DNA of 15,387 nucleotides from Methanomassiliicoccaceae archaeon (GTDB lineage Archaea > Thermoplasmatota > Thermoplasmata > Methanomassiliicoccales > Methanomethylophilaceae), in NCBI GenBank assembly GCA_009786295.1, contig WQTN01000125.1, forward strand, positions 1 through 15,387, given 5' to 3'. Both the position numbers and the translations under genes were made by a program. This document shows, piece by piece, positions 6,880 through 13,151 of the stretch. The first letter of the stretch is position 1; each line of letters opens with the position of its first letter. The notes under the pieces were generated by a model that was not told where the DNA came from, made no database searches, and saw only the letters and a program-made list of their open reading frames with translations.

Positions 6880-7989
6880 TTGGACGGAGAAATAAGAACT
6901 GTACTCGAGACAAAGGATCTGAGCTTCACATACGAAGGCGGGAAACATGCATTGAAAAATGTTTCCATCAGAATCCCGGCAGGATGCAAGGTTGCTTTCG
7001 TTGGACCGAACGGAGCGGGCAAGAGCACACTCTTCATGCACTTCAACGGGATCTTGAAACCCACTAGAGGAGAAGTGAAATACAACTCCAAGAACATTGC
7101 GCACACAAAAAAAGGACTCCTGGAGCTCAGAAAGGACGTCGTCTTCGTTATGCAGAACCCCGATGATCAGATATTCAACGTAATTGTGGAGGACGATGTG
7201 GCCTTTGGTCCGTTCAATCTCGACTTTCCTCTTGATGAGATCCGCAAAAGAGTGGACGTAGCCCTCAGAGTGGTCGGTATGGAGAACGAAAGAACCCGGC
7301 CGATCCATCATCTGTCCTTCGGGCAGAGAAAGAGGGTCGCCGTGGCAAGCGCCCTCGCTATGCACCCAAAGGTGCTCATCATGGATGAGCCCACCGCAGG
7401 TCTGGATCCAGAGATGGTCCACCGTCTTTACGAAATAGCAGATGAGGTCAGCATGAGCGGCTCCACCGTGATAATATCTACGCATGACATGGAAACTGCA
7501 TATTCTTGGGCAGACCTTGTGATCGTTCTCGTTGACGGAGAAGTGCTTGCACAGGGAACACCGTTCGAGGTATTCTCGATGAAAGATGTGCTTGACAGGG
7601 CAGGCCTTTCTGTCCCGATGGTCCACGGCCTCAATGAATTCATGAGCACAGAGAAAAAGAACAGCGTATACGGAAGAACAATGCCGACTGCGCTGCTGAA
7701 CATACGGAGCGGGATCATTCCGGGGACATTGTATCTTATGAGGCCGGGATATGCCGGGGAGACACACGGATGTGTGGGCGTATACGGAAGCTTGTCGCGC
7801 CATTACCTTGAAGGCAGCGACAAAACTGTGCACTTTCAGTTCAATGCCATTGACAGATGCATCGACGACATACTGGACGGGAAAGATGCGTCTATCTATT
7901 TGGACAAGCCTCTGGACCATGTCCTTGACCGTAAACTGCTGGATGTGGCGGCCCACGGCATCATCATAACAGTGGAAGAATCGAACTGA
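6880..7989 (+). CDS. cbiO: CbiO-type ATPase of the cobalt/nickel ECF transporter, with C-terminal extension
   Basis: ATP-binding subunit that powers the transporter. From TTG 6880 (369 aa): Walker A GPNGAGKST at 42-50, Q-loop Gln92 in VMQNPDDQ, signature LSFGQRKR at 145-152, Walker B ending D169-E170, and H-loop His202. The start is uncertain. TTG 6880 has GGAG ten bases upstream and begins close to the usual CbiO N-terminus (VLETKDLSFTYEGG). ATG 6829 would add a hydrophobic leader that does not belong to CbiO and lacks a clear ribosome binding site. Typical CbiO proteins end near residue 280; here about 100 further residues follow (from ~265, including YLMRPGYAGET and GCVGVYGSLS), forming a domain I do not recognise. 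CbiQ, the membrane coupling subunit normally encoded between CbiM/N and CbiO, is absent from this operon. Confidence 0.88.
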   Translation: MDGEIRTVLETKDLSFTYEGGKHALKNVSIRIPAGCKVAFVGPNGAGKSTLFMHFNGILKPTRGEVKYNSKNIAHTKKGLLELRKDVVFVMQNPDDQIFNVIVEDDVAFGPFNLDFPLDEIRKRVDVALRVVGMENERTRPIHHLSFGQRKRVAVASALAMHPKVLIMDEPTAGLDPEMVHRLYEIADEVSMSGSTVIISTHDMETAYSWADLVIVLVDGEVLAQGTPFEVFSMKDVLDRAGLSVPMVHGLNEFMSTEKKNSVYGRTMPTALLNIRSGIIPGTLYLMRPGYAGETHGCVGVYGSLSRHYLEGSDKTVHFQFNAIDRCIDDILDGKDASIYLDKPLDHVLDRKLLDVAAHGIIITVEESN

Positions 7990-8000
7990 AAAAACAGATG

Positions 8001-9890
8001 TCAGGCTCGGATGCGGTCATAGTAATGGACGACCATGCATGACTTCTCGCATTTACCGCATCTGTTGCATCTTTTCTGATCCACTCTGAAACCGCCCTTT
8101 ATCTCTACTGCCTTCCTCGGGCAGCCTTTCGCGCATATGCCGCACTCTGTGCACATCTCCGCCCTTATCAGCGCTTTTGCCGTCCGCTCGAAGATCGCCT
8201 CCGCATCCTTCGCCGTTTCCGCAGTGACGGATATCTGCCCTCCGCCGAAGAGCTTCGACCTCCCGTTCTTTGCTTTCAGAAGGGCTATCTCGAACTCGGA
8301 AGAGTATCTTACCTCCCCTATGATGCTCAAGGCGTCTTCCACATATGAAAAATCCCTTTTCGAAGGCACATCTATCACGGCCTCTATCGAATAACCTCCA
8401 GCTGCGCACGGGGATGCCCCTTTCATCATCTTTACTGCGGGGCCTGTTGTTCTGTTCGGCTTTAGATCCAGATCGAACTCTTTCGCTATCTGGATCATCT
8501 TAGGAGGAAGGACCCTCCACCGCCAGAATCCCATGTCCGCATATTCGGCCGGGAGCCCTTTGGATTCTGCGTATTCGTGAAGAAAGTCCTCCCATTCCGA
8601 ATGCATATCGCCGTGCAGTCTTTCGGTGTTCTTCCATTCGCTTGCAAGACAGGATGCGCAGAGATAACACCCTATCCTTTCAAAGTCCCTGTCGTACAGC
8701 GGGTTGTAGCTTAGACCTTTCATCCAAATGTATCCCCATATCTCCGCCGCGGACCATCCCCTGACGGGATTGAGGTTGGTCTGGTTTGGAACGAACGGGT
8801 TCTTGGACACAAACCCTATGTCCGATCTGGAGAACGACTCCAGCATACGGTTGCCTTCGACTGTTATCGTCCCCTTCGGGAACTCACTCGAAATAAGTTC
8901 TGTGATCGGACCGAGCTTGCATACCTTGCAGCACCATCTGAAATCCTTTGCAGGCGGCCCGAATGTATCCACATTGTCCCAGAACGCATTCCCCGCTGAT
9001 GCTTTGAGCAGTTTCAGACCGTTCTCGGCAACGAATCTGTCCACATATTCTATTGTTTCGGGGAATTCCAGCCCAGTATCTATGAAAAGAAGGATCGGAC
9101 TCTCCAATGCCTTCGACGCTACTCCGAATGCGGCAAGAGAGTCTTTCCCTCCCGAAAAAGAAACTGTCACAGGCGCGTTCTTCTTATTAGACACGAAAGA
9201 CCTTATGTCGCTGACCGCGTTCCTCTCAATGCTCTCCAGGTGTTCTTTGTTGGACCTTATGAATTCCTCCCTGCCAGACGGCGGGGATGTCGGTCTGTTT
9301 TCAATCGGATCCATGTTCTTTATCTTGACCGCCCTTTCGGACGACCTCAGGTCTTTACTGTCCGCCAATGCTGTCCCAGGGCCTGTCTTTTTCCCCTTTC
9401 TGACAATGATCGGATCGCCGGCAGAGAAGTCGCCCCTGACCTCTACGATGTCCGCGCCGCCGACAACCTTGCCCTTCAGATGCCCGGAGATGTTCCTGAC
9501 CTCTACGATGTTCTTTTCTACAGACCCTGCAAAGATGTCCGCGCCAGCCTGTCTGAGTTCCAAACGGAGAGAATTGTCCCTGAGGTCAAATCTGATGATG
9601 CCTATGACCTCTCCGTGGGCGATGACCTCATCCGTTCTGTCCTCACCGGGTATCTTGTTGAAGAACATCATCCTGCCGGGCAAGGGGTCGTCCGTTCCGA
9701 AAGAATCTCTGAAAAGACCCTTTACCGCTTCGATGCTGTCGCCCATGCACGGCCTGATGTCACCTGGACTGTTTATCTCAAATACTCTTCCGGCAGAGCC
9801 GCAGAATGAACATGCCTTACTTAGTATCAGCGTCCCGCATACATCGCACCATCTCATCTCCGTTTTCCCGTGTGCGATGTTATGAGTCAT
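8001..9890 (-). CDS. PAPS-reductase-like PP-loop protein with zinc finger, PUA-like region and 2[4Fe-4S] ferredoxin domain
   Basis: A 629-residue multidomain protein of a type known from methanogens and annotated as phosphoadenosine phosphosulfate reductase. Order: zinc finger (C15, C18, C27, C30), a PUA-like beta region (~85-175), a linker, the PP-loop ATP-pyrophosphatase domain with SFSGGKDS (244-251), and a C-terminal ferredoxin with C580/583/586/590 and C608/611/614/618. The reductase part has adjacent cysteines C320-C321 and C408-x2-C411, the CC...CxxC pattern that holds a [4Fe-4S] cluster in APS reductases. A PUA-like region and zinc finger also suggest RNA binding, so sulfur transfer to tRNA is an alternative to sulfate assimilation. 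ATG 9890 is chosen because the 9920 codon lies inside the TATA box; ATG 9857 is possible. Its 3' end faces cbiO with only 11 nt between them. Confidence 0.82.
   Translation of the reverse strand: MTHNIAHGKTEMRWCDVCGTLILSKACSFCGSAGRVFEINSPGDIRPCMGDSIEAVKGLFRDSFGTDDPLPGRMMFFNKIPGEDRTDEVIAHGEVIGIIRFDLRDNSLRLELRQAGADIFAGSVEKNIVEVRNISGHLKGKVVGGADIVEVRGDFSAGDPIIVRKGKKTGPGTALADSKDLRSSERAVKIKNMDPIENRPTSPPSGREEFIRSNKEHLESIERNAVSDIRSFVSNKKNAPVTVSFSGGKDSLAAFGVASKALESPILLFIDTGLEFPETIEYVDRFVAENGLKLLKASAGNAFWDNVDTFGPPAKDFRWCCKVCKLGPITELISSEFPKGTITVEGNRMLESFSRSDIGFVSKNPFVPNQTNLNPVRGWSAAEIWGYIWMKGLSYNPLYDRDFERIGCYLCASCLASEWKNTERLHGDMHSEWEDFLHEYAESKGLPAEYADMGFWRWRVLPPKMIQIAKEFDLDLKPNRTTGPAVKMMKGASPCAAGGYSIEAVIDVPSKRDFSYVEDALSIIGEVRYSSEFEIALLKAKNGRSKLFGGGQISVTAETAKDAEAIFERTAKALIRAEMCTECGICAKGCPRKAVEIKGGFRVDQKRCNRCGKCEKSCMVVHYYDRIRA
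9435..9511 (-). repeat. Two 17-bp direct repeats 60 nt apart inside the PAPS-reductase-like gene
   Basis: CCTGACCTCTACGATGT occurs at 9435-9451 and again at 9495-9511. Both copies are in frame and encode the same Ile-Val-Glu-Val-Arg core, 20 residues apart, in the PUA-like region. This may be a small internal duplication or chance codon identity between two similar beta strands. Confidence 0.6.
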
Positions 9891-9918
9891 TTGTATCTGA
9901 ATTCTCAATAATATGCAC

Positions 9919-9928
9919 ATTTATAAAT
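9919..9928. promoter_or_regulatory. Palindromic TATA box serving two divergent genes
   Basis: ATTTATAAAT is a perfect palindrome and the only strong TATA box in the gap between the divergent PAPS-reductase-like and M50 protease genes. Its centre is 28-29 nt from ATG 9952 on the plus strand, giving a leaderless or nearly leaderless mRNA. It is 33-34 nt from ATG 9890 on the minus strand, giving a leader of a few bases. The element could therefore fire both ways, with direction set by flanking BRE bases. Confidence 0.6.
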
Positions 9929-9951
9929 AATAACACTAAATCCAGATTCTT

Positions 9952-10611
9952 ATGAGAGGCAATACTGATGGCATGAGGAGAGTTGACCCTATCGATCAAA
10001 GACCGCGGGGGAAGATAAAATTCAGCAAAACGGAGATCCTCCACATCGCCATTGCGATAGCGGTGCTTTCGGCGGCATTCTCGCTGATAATGCGAGACAG
10101 CGTATTGGATTCCGATCCGACAACGAACCTTCTTTTCATCATCGGAATGTCTTTCATGCTCGTCATATGCAGCTTTCTTTTCCACGAGTTCGGACACAAG
10201 TTTGTTGCTCAGAGATATAATGCTTGGTCCGAGTTCAGAGCATACCCGTTCGGCCTGTTAATGGCGCTTGCGTTCTCTTTGGCTGGGTTCCTGTTCGCTG
10301 CGCCCGGAGCTGTGTACATAAGAGGAAATATCAATAAAGAAACATACGGAAAGATCAGCCTTGCCGGACCTGCCGTGAACTTTGTCATCTCTGCTATAGC
10401 AATTGTGATCTCCTTATCACTAACCCCCGGTACGCTGGAGTTTGCCATCTTCCGGATGCTTGCATACCTCAACGCATTCCTCGGCCTGTTCAATATGATC
10501 CCCATACAGCCGTTTGACGGATCAAAGATCATGGCGTGGAACATTCCCGTCTACATAGCAGCGGCCCTGATAGGCGCGGCCGAATTTGCAGTGGTCTGGT
10601 TCTATCTTTAA
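9952..10611 (+). CDS. M50-family (site-2-protease type) membrane metalloprotease
   Basis: A 219-residue integral membrane protein with the zinc protease motif HEFGH at 78-82 inside a hydrophobic segment and the second family motif NMIPIQPFDG at 181-190, whose Asp189 is the third zinc ligand. Spans are seen at about 28-47, 60-82, 100-122, 138-156, 165-182 and 197-218. These features place it in the small archaeal/bacterial M50B group that cleaves substrates inside the membrane. There is no PDZ or CBS domain, so no hint of its substrate. It appears to be a single-gene unit: a divergent promoter on its left and a hairpin plus a convergent gene on its right. ATG 9952 sits at the expected transcription start, so leaderless translation is likely; an in-frame ATG at 9973 is an alternative. 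Confidence 0.87.
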   Translation: MRGNTDGMRRVDPIDQRPRGKIKFSKTEILHIAIAIAVLSAAFSLIMRDSVLDSDPTTNLLFIIGMSFMLVICSFLFHEFGHKFVAQRYNAWSEFRAYPFGLLMALAFSLAGFLFAAPGAVYIRGNINKETYGKISLAGPAVNFVISAIAIVISLSLTPGTLEFAIFRMLAYLNAFLGLFNMIPIQPFDGSKIMAWNIPVYIAAALIGAAEFAVVWFYL

Positions 10612-10632
10612 AAGAAAACAGAAATATTTTGA

Positions 10633-10648
10633 AGGGGGTTCTCCCCCT
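10633..10648. terminator. Hairpin terminator between convergent genes
   Basis: AGGGGG (10633-10638), loop TTCT, CCCCCT (10643-10648) forms a strong six-base-pair G/C hairpin in the 65-nt gap between the M50 protease gene and the GlcD-like gene. A/T-rich sequence flanks it on both sides, so it could end transcripts from either direction. Confidence 0.55.
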
Positions 10649-10676
10649 CTTAAAAGAACAGAGTTTTGGAATATGT

Positions 10677-12110
10677 TCACATATATTCTTCGCAGGGGTA
10701 TCTGAGGTTCTTCAGTATCGAGCCTTCCCACTGCTCCAGTTTTCCAGGGTTCAGGATGTTGTTGGGGTCCATCGCTTTCTTTATGGCGATTATGGACGAA
10801 AGCTCCGACTGTCTCTCCCTCATATATTTGGGTGCCTTCGCGATCCCCACTCCGTGCTCGCCTGTGACGGTCCCTCCGAGATCGATGCATACATCGAATA
10901 TATCATCCGTCGCCTTCACCGCCCTCTCCCATTCATCGGCATTCTCGGGGCTCACAAGCATCTTCGTATGCAGGTTGCCGTCGCCGGCGTGGCCGTAGGT
11001 CGCGATCGTGATCTTATATTTCTCCGATATCTCCTGGAACGCTTTCACCGCATCGGGCACGCTCGATATCGGGACGCCCATGTCATCCGCCAGCGAGACC
11101 GATACGTACCCTGGCATCAGCGCGGATAATGCTGCCATGACCGATTTCCTTGCGTCGGTCCATGCATCTATCTGCTTTGGATCCCAGGATGACGTGACCG
11201 TTGTCGCGTTGGTCCCTTTGGCGACCTCCTCGATTATCTTCAGGTCCCTGTTCACTATGTCCTCGTTCTCTCCGTCCGCCTCGAAGATACAAAGCGCTTC
11301 GCTGTCGGGAAGAGGGTTTCCCCTTGCTTTGTTGACCGCTTTTATGCTTATGCTGTCCATGAGCTCGCAGGATGCCGGGATCATGGGCTTGGCTATCAGT
11401 GCCGCGATGCACCTTCCCGCATCATGCACGGTGCTGAAAGTGCAAAGACAATATGCGGACTTTTTCGGCTTGGTCGTAAGTTTAAGGGTCACCTCGGTGA
11501 TTATGCCGAGCGTTCCCTCTGATCCGCACATCAGCCTTGCCAGCTGGTAACCGGAGGAGTCTTTGATCGTTCTTGTGCCGGCGCGGACTATCTCTCCGTC
11601 AGCTTTGACATATGTTAGTCCGAGAACGTAATCTCTCGTCGCTCCGTATTTTACGGCCTTCATACCTGATGCATTGAGGGCCACCATTCCTCCGATCTGA
11701 CAGGCCTCTGCAGACCCTGGCGCCGGGGGGAAGAAGAACCCATATTTTGCGAGTTCGTCATTGAGGTCATTGTAGTTGATCCCCGGCTCGACATCGACCC
11801 ACAGATCTGCAACGCTTACCTTCTTCACTTTGTTCATTCTCTGCATGGCCATAACGATGCCCCCTTTGATCGGCACGGCTGATCCGCACAACCCCGTTCC
11901 GGCACCTCTCGGCACAACCGGGATCTTCTCCCTGTTGGCGATCTTCATTATCTCTGATACCTGCTCGGTGGTCCTGGGCTGGATCACGATATCTGGACTG
12001 TTATGGAAGATCGACGCATCGAACCCGTAGGTGTATAGGTCTGCGGGCTTTGTGGAGTATCCATCTTTGCCTACGATTTTCTCAATGCTGTCAATTATTC
12101 TCTGTTCCAT
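10677..12110 (-). CDS. FAD-binding oxidoreductase, GlcD / D-lactate dehydrogenase family
   Basis: A 477-residue flavoprotein of the vanillyl-alcohol-oxidase fold. The FAD-binding domain (~30-215) carries PRGAGTGLCGSAVP from residue 67 and the later GGMVALNASG and CGSEGTLGI blocks. The C-terminal half has the catalytic and metal-binding motif GHAGDGNLH at 373-381 and GEHGVG around 417-422, as in GlcD and Dld enzymes that oxidise 2-hydroxy acids (glycolate, D-lactate). ATG 12110 is preferred because a TATA box at ~12144-12152 predicts transcription start near 12122; the upstream ATG 12131 would then be untranscribed, and GGTG lies five bases before ATG 12110. No GlcE or GlcF iron-sulfur partner gene adjoins it, so the electron acceptor is unknown. 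Soluble: no signal or membrane segment. Substrate not determinable. Confidence 0.88.
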   Translation of the reverse strand: MEQRIIDSIEKIVGKDGYSTKPADLYTYGFDASIFHNSPDIVIQPRTTEQVSEIMKIANREKIPVVPRGAGTGLCGSAVPIKGGIVMAMQRMNKVKKVSVADLWVDVEPGINYNDLNDELAKYGFFFPPAPGSAEACQIGGMVALNASGMKAVKYGATRDYVLGLTYVKADGEIVRAGTRTIKDSSGYQLARLMCGSEGTLGIITEVTLKLTTKPKKSAYCLCTFSTVHDAGRCIAALIAKPMIPASCELMDSISIKAVNKARGNPLPDSEALCIFEADGENEDIVNRDLKIIEEVAKGTNATTVTSSWDPKQIDAWTDARKSVMAALSALMPGYVSVSLADDMGVPISSVPDAVKAFQEISEKYKITIATYGHAGDGNLHTKMLVSPENADEWERAVKATDDIFDVCIDLGGTVTGEHGVGIAKAPKYMRERQSELSSIIAIKKAMDPNNILNPGKLEQWEGSILKNLRYPCEEYM

Positions 12111-12142
12111 TTGAACACCAATCTCCCACATTCTATTGATTA

Positions 12143-12152
12143 GTTATAAAAC
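12143..12152 (-). promoter_or_regulatory. Promoter of the GlcD-like gene
   Basis: Read on the minus strand, TGTTTTATAACT contains a good TATA box (about 12144-12152). Transcription would start near 12122 and give a leader of about 12 nt before ATG 12110. The divergent adenylate kinase promoter lies about 45 bp to the right. Confidence 0.5.
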
Positions 12153-12189
12153 ATACACACAAACCAGAAATTAAAGGCCGAAGAAATAA

Positions 12190-12198
12190 TCTTTTAAG
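12190..12198 (+). promoter_or_regulatory. Promoter of adenylate kinase
   Basis: TCTTTTAAG is a TATA-like element centred 26-27 nt before ATG 12221. That spacing predicts transcription starting at the ATG, i.e. a leaderless mRNA; no convincing Shine-Dalgarno precedes the start. Confidence 0.5.
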
Positions 12199-12220
12199 CA
12201 ATGAATGAATCTCCGAAGGC

Positions 12221-12853
12221 ATGAAGACAAAAATCGTCCTCCTGGGTCCCCCGGGATCGGGCAAAGGAACTCAGGGCGAGATGCTCAGCCACGAACTTGG
12301 ATTTGTAAGGTTGTCCACCGGAGACATGCTCAGGGAAGCGGCCAGGAAAGGAACGCCGCTCGGACTCAAAGCAAAAGAGTACATGGACAAAGGCGCGCTC
12401 GTGCCGGACGATCTGATAATCAACCTTATGAAAGAAAAGATCGCATCCCTCGGAGAAGGTACAGGAGTGATCTTTGACGGCTTCCCCCGGACGGTCGAGC
12501 AGGCCAACGCGCTCGGGAAACAGGTGAACATCGATCTTGCCCTGAATCTTGATGTGGAAGATTCGGAACTGGTGAACAGGCTCACGAAAAGACGTTCCTG
12601 CCCCAAATGCAACGCCGTCTACCATCTGGAATACAACCCGCCCATGAAAAAGGATGTCTGCGACAAATGCGGTTCAGAGCTTTATCACAGAGACGACGAT
12701 AAGGAAGAGACGGTCATCAACAGACTCACTGTCTACCGCAAGAACACCATGCCTTTGATAGAGTACTATGAAGGGAAAGGAACGCTGCGGACGATACTGG
12801 GCGTAGGAAACATCGATGAGATATACGCAAAGGTGAAAAAGGCCGTCCTCTGA
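12221..12853 (+). CDS. adk: Adenylate kinase, zinc-lid (bacterial-type) form
   Basis: Interconverts ATP + AMP and two ADP in the cytoplasm. The 210-residue protein has the P-loop GPPGSGKGT at 9-17, the AMP-binding STGDMLR at 32-38, DGFPR at 86-90, and a LID domain with four zinc-binding cysteines C127, C130, C147 and C150. Length and LID match the long bacterial-type AdkA-unrelated form; many archaea instead use the trimeric archaeal adenylate kinase, but Thermoplasmata and some others carry this type. It is transcribed alone from a probable leaderless promoter, divergent from the GlcD-like gene. The stop codon overlaps the left arm of an inverted repeat (12853-12882). Confidence 0.95.
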   Translation: MKTKIVLLGPPGSGKGTQGEMLSHELGFVRLSTGDMLREAARKGTPLGLKAKEYMDKGALVPDDLIINLMKEKIASLGEGTGVIFDGFPRTVEQANALGKQVNIDLALNLDVEDSELVNRLTKRRSCPKCNAVYHLEYNPPMKKDVCDKCGSELYHRDDDKEETVINRLTVYRKNTMPLIEYYEGKGTLRTILGVGNIDEIYAKVKKAVL

Positions 12854-12882
12854 CACAGAAAAATATTAAAGGGCCTCTGTGT
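12853..12882 (+). promoter_or_regulatory. Inverted repeat enclosing the tRNA-Gln TATA box
   Basis: ACACAGA (12853-12859) and TCTGTGT (12876-12882) are perfect seven-base inverted repeats. Between them lies AATATTAAA (12862-12870), a TATA box whose centre is ~25 nt before the expected tRNA precursor start near 12891. The hairpin could end adk transcripts, while the TATA box drives the tRNA. Confidence 0.45.
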
Positions 12883-12896
12883 TGGGGAAGAAACAC

Positions 12897-12972
12897 AGCC
12901 TCGTGGTGTAGCGGTCAATCATGCGGGATTCTGGATCCTGCGACCACAGTTCGAATCTGTGCGAGGCTACCA
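12897..12972 (+). tRNA. tRNA-Gln (anticodon CTG), CCA encoded
   Basis: Folds as a full cloverleaf. The acceptor stem AGCCTCG (12897-12903) pairs perfectly with CGAGGCT (12962-12968). The anticodon stem CGGGA/TCCTG (12924-12928 with 12936-12940) encloses loop TTCTGGA with anticodon CTG at 12931-12933. The T-stem CACAG/CTGTG (12945-12949 with 12957-12961) encloses TTCGAAT. The discriminator is A12969, followed by genomic CCA at 12970-12972. The D-arm has one weak pair, common in tRNA-Gln. No intron is seen. In archaea this tRNA is normally charged with Glu and then amidated. Confidence 0.95.
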
Positions 12973-12979
12973 TTTCCAT

Positions 12980-12997
12980 CTGGCTTGCCAGCTTTTT
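12980..12997 (+). terminator. Terminator of tRNA-Gln
   Basis: CTGGC-TT-GCCAG (12980-12991) is a perfect five-base-pair hairpin followed after one base by five T (12993-12997), eight bases past the tRNA CCA end. Confidence 0.65.
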
Positions 12998-13089
12998 GAT
13001 CCATTGAAAGCATGGATGCTCTGCCCATGCTATTTGTGTTCATCTATCCAAAAAATTTAGTGTCATCCATGATTTGACCTTGATTGACT

Positions 13090-13107
13090 TATTTAGTTCC
13101 CTAAATA
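13090..13107 (+). promoter_or_regulatory. Promoter with overlapping 7-bp inverted repeat
   Basis: TATTTAG (13090-13096), spacer TTCC, CTAAATA (13101-13107) is a perfect inverted repeat whose right arm is part of a TATA-like element CTAAATATTA. Transcription would begin near 13130, leaving a leader with AAAGGGG as a ribosome binding site before ATG 13152. The symmetry suggests an operator for a dimeric repressor, but AT-rich chance palindromes are common. Confidence 0.4.
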
Positions 13108-13151
13108 TTAATACTACAGACAGTTATTGTTTTAAAGGGGTATCCCTGACC

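Noticed and set aside
5956..7956. A 666-codon minus-strand open frame across cbiM and cbiO
   Set aside because: It is antisense to two well-recognised genes, has no family resemblance and a Cys/His/Arg-rich composition typical of a codon-bias shadow.
8728..9885. A 385-codon plus-strand open frame
   Set aside because: It mirrors the PAPS-reductase-like gene, is Ser/Pro/Leu-rich, and has no recognisable domain.
9891..9920. Start of the PAPS-reductase-like protein at 9920
   Set aside because: The codon overlaps the TATA box, so it would lie upstream of the transcript.
13074..13151. ATG 13074 as start of the membrane-anchored protein
   Set aside because: It lies before the inverted repeat and TATA box, and the added residues precede a better-placed ATG with a ribosome binding site.
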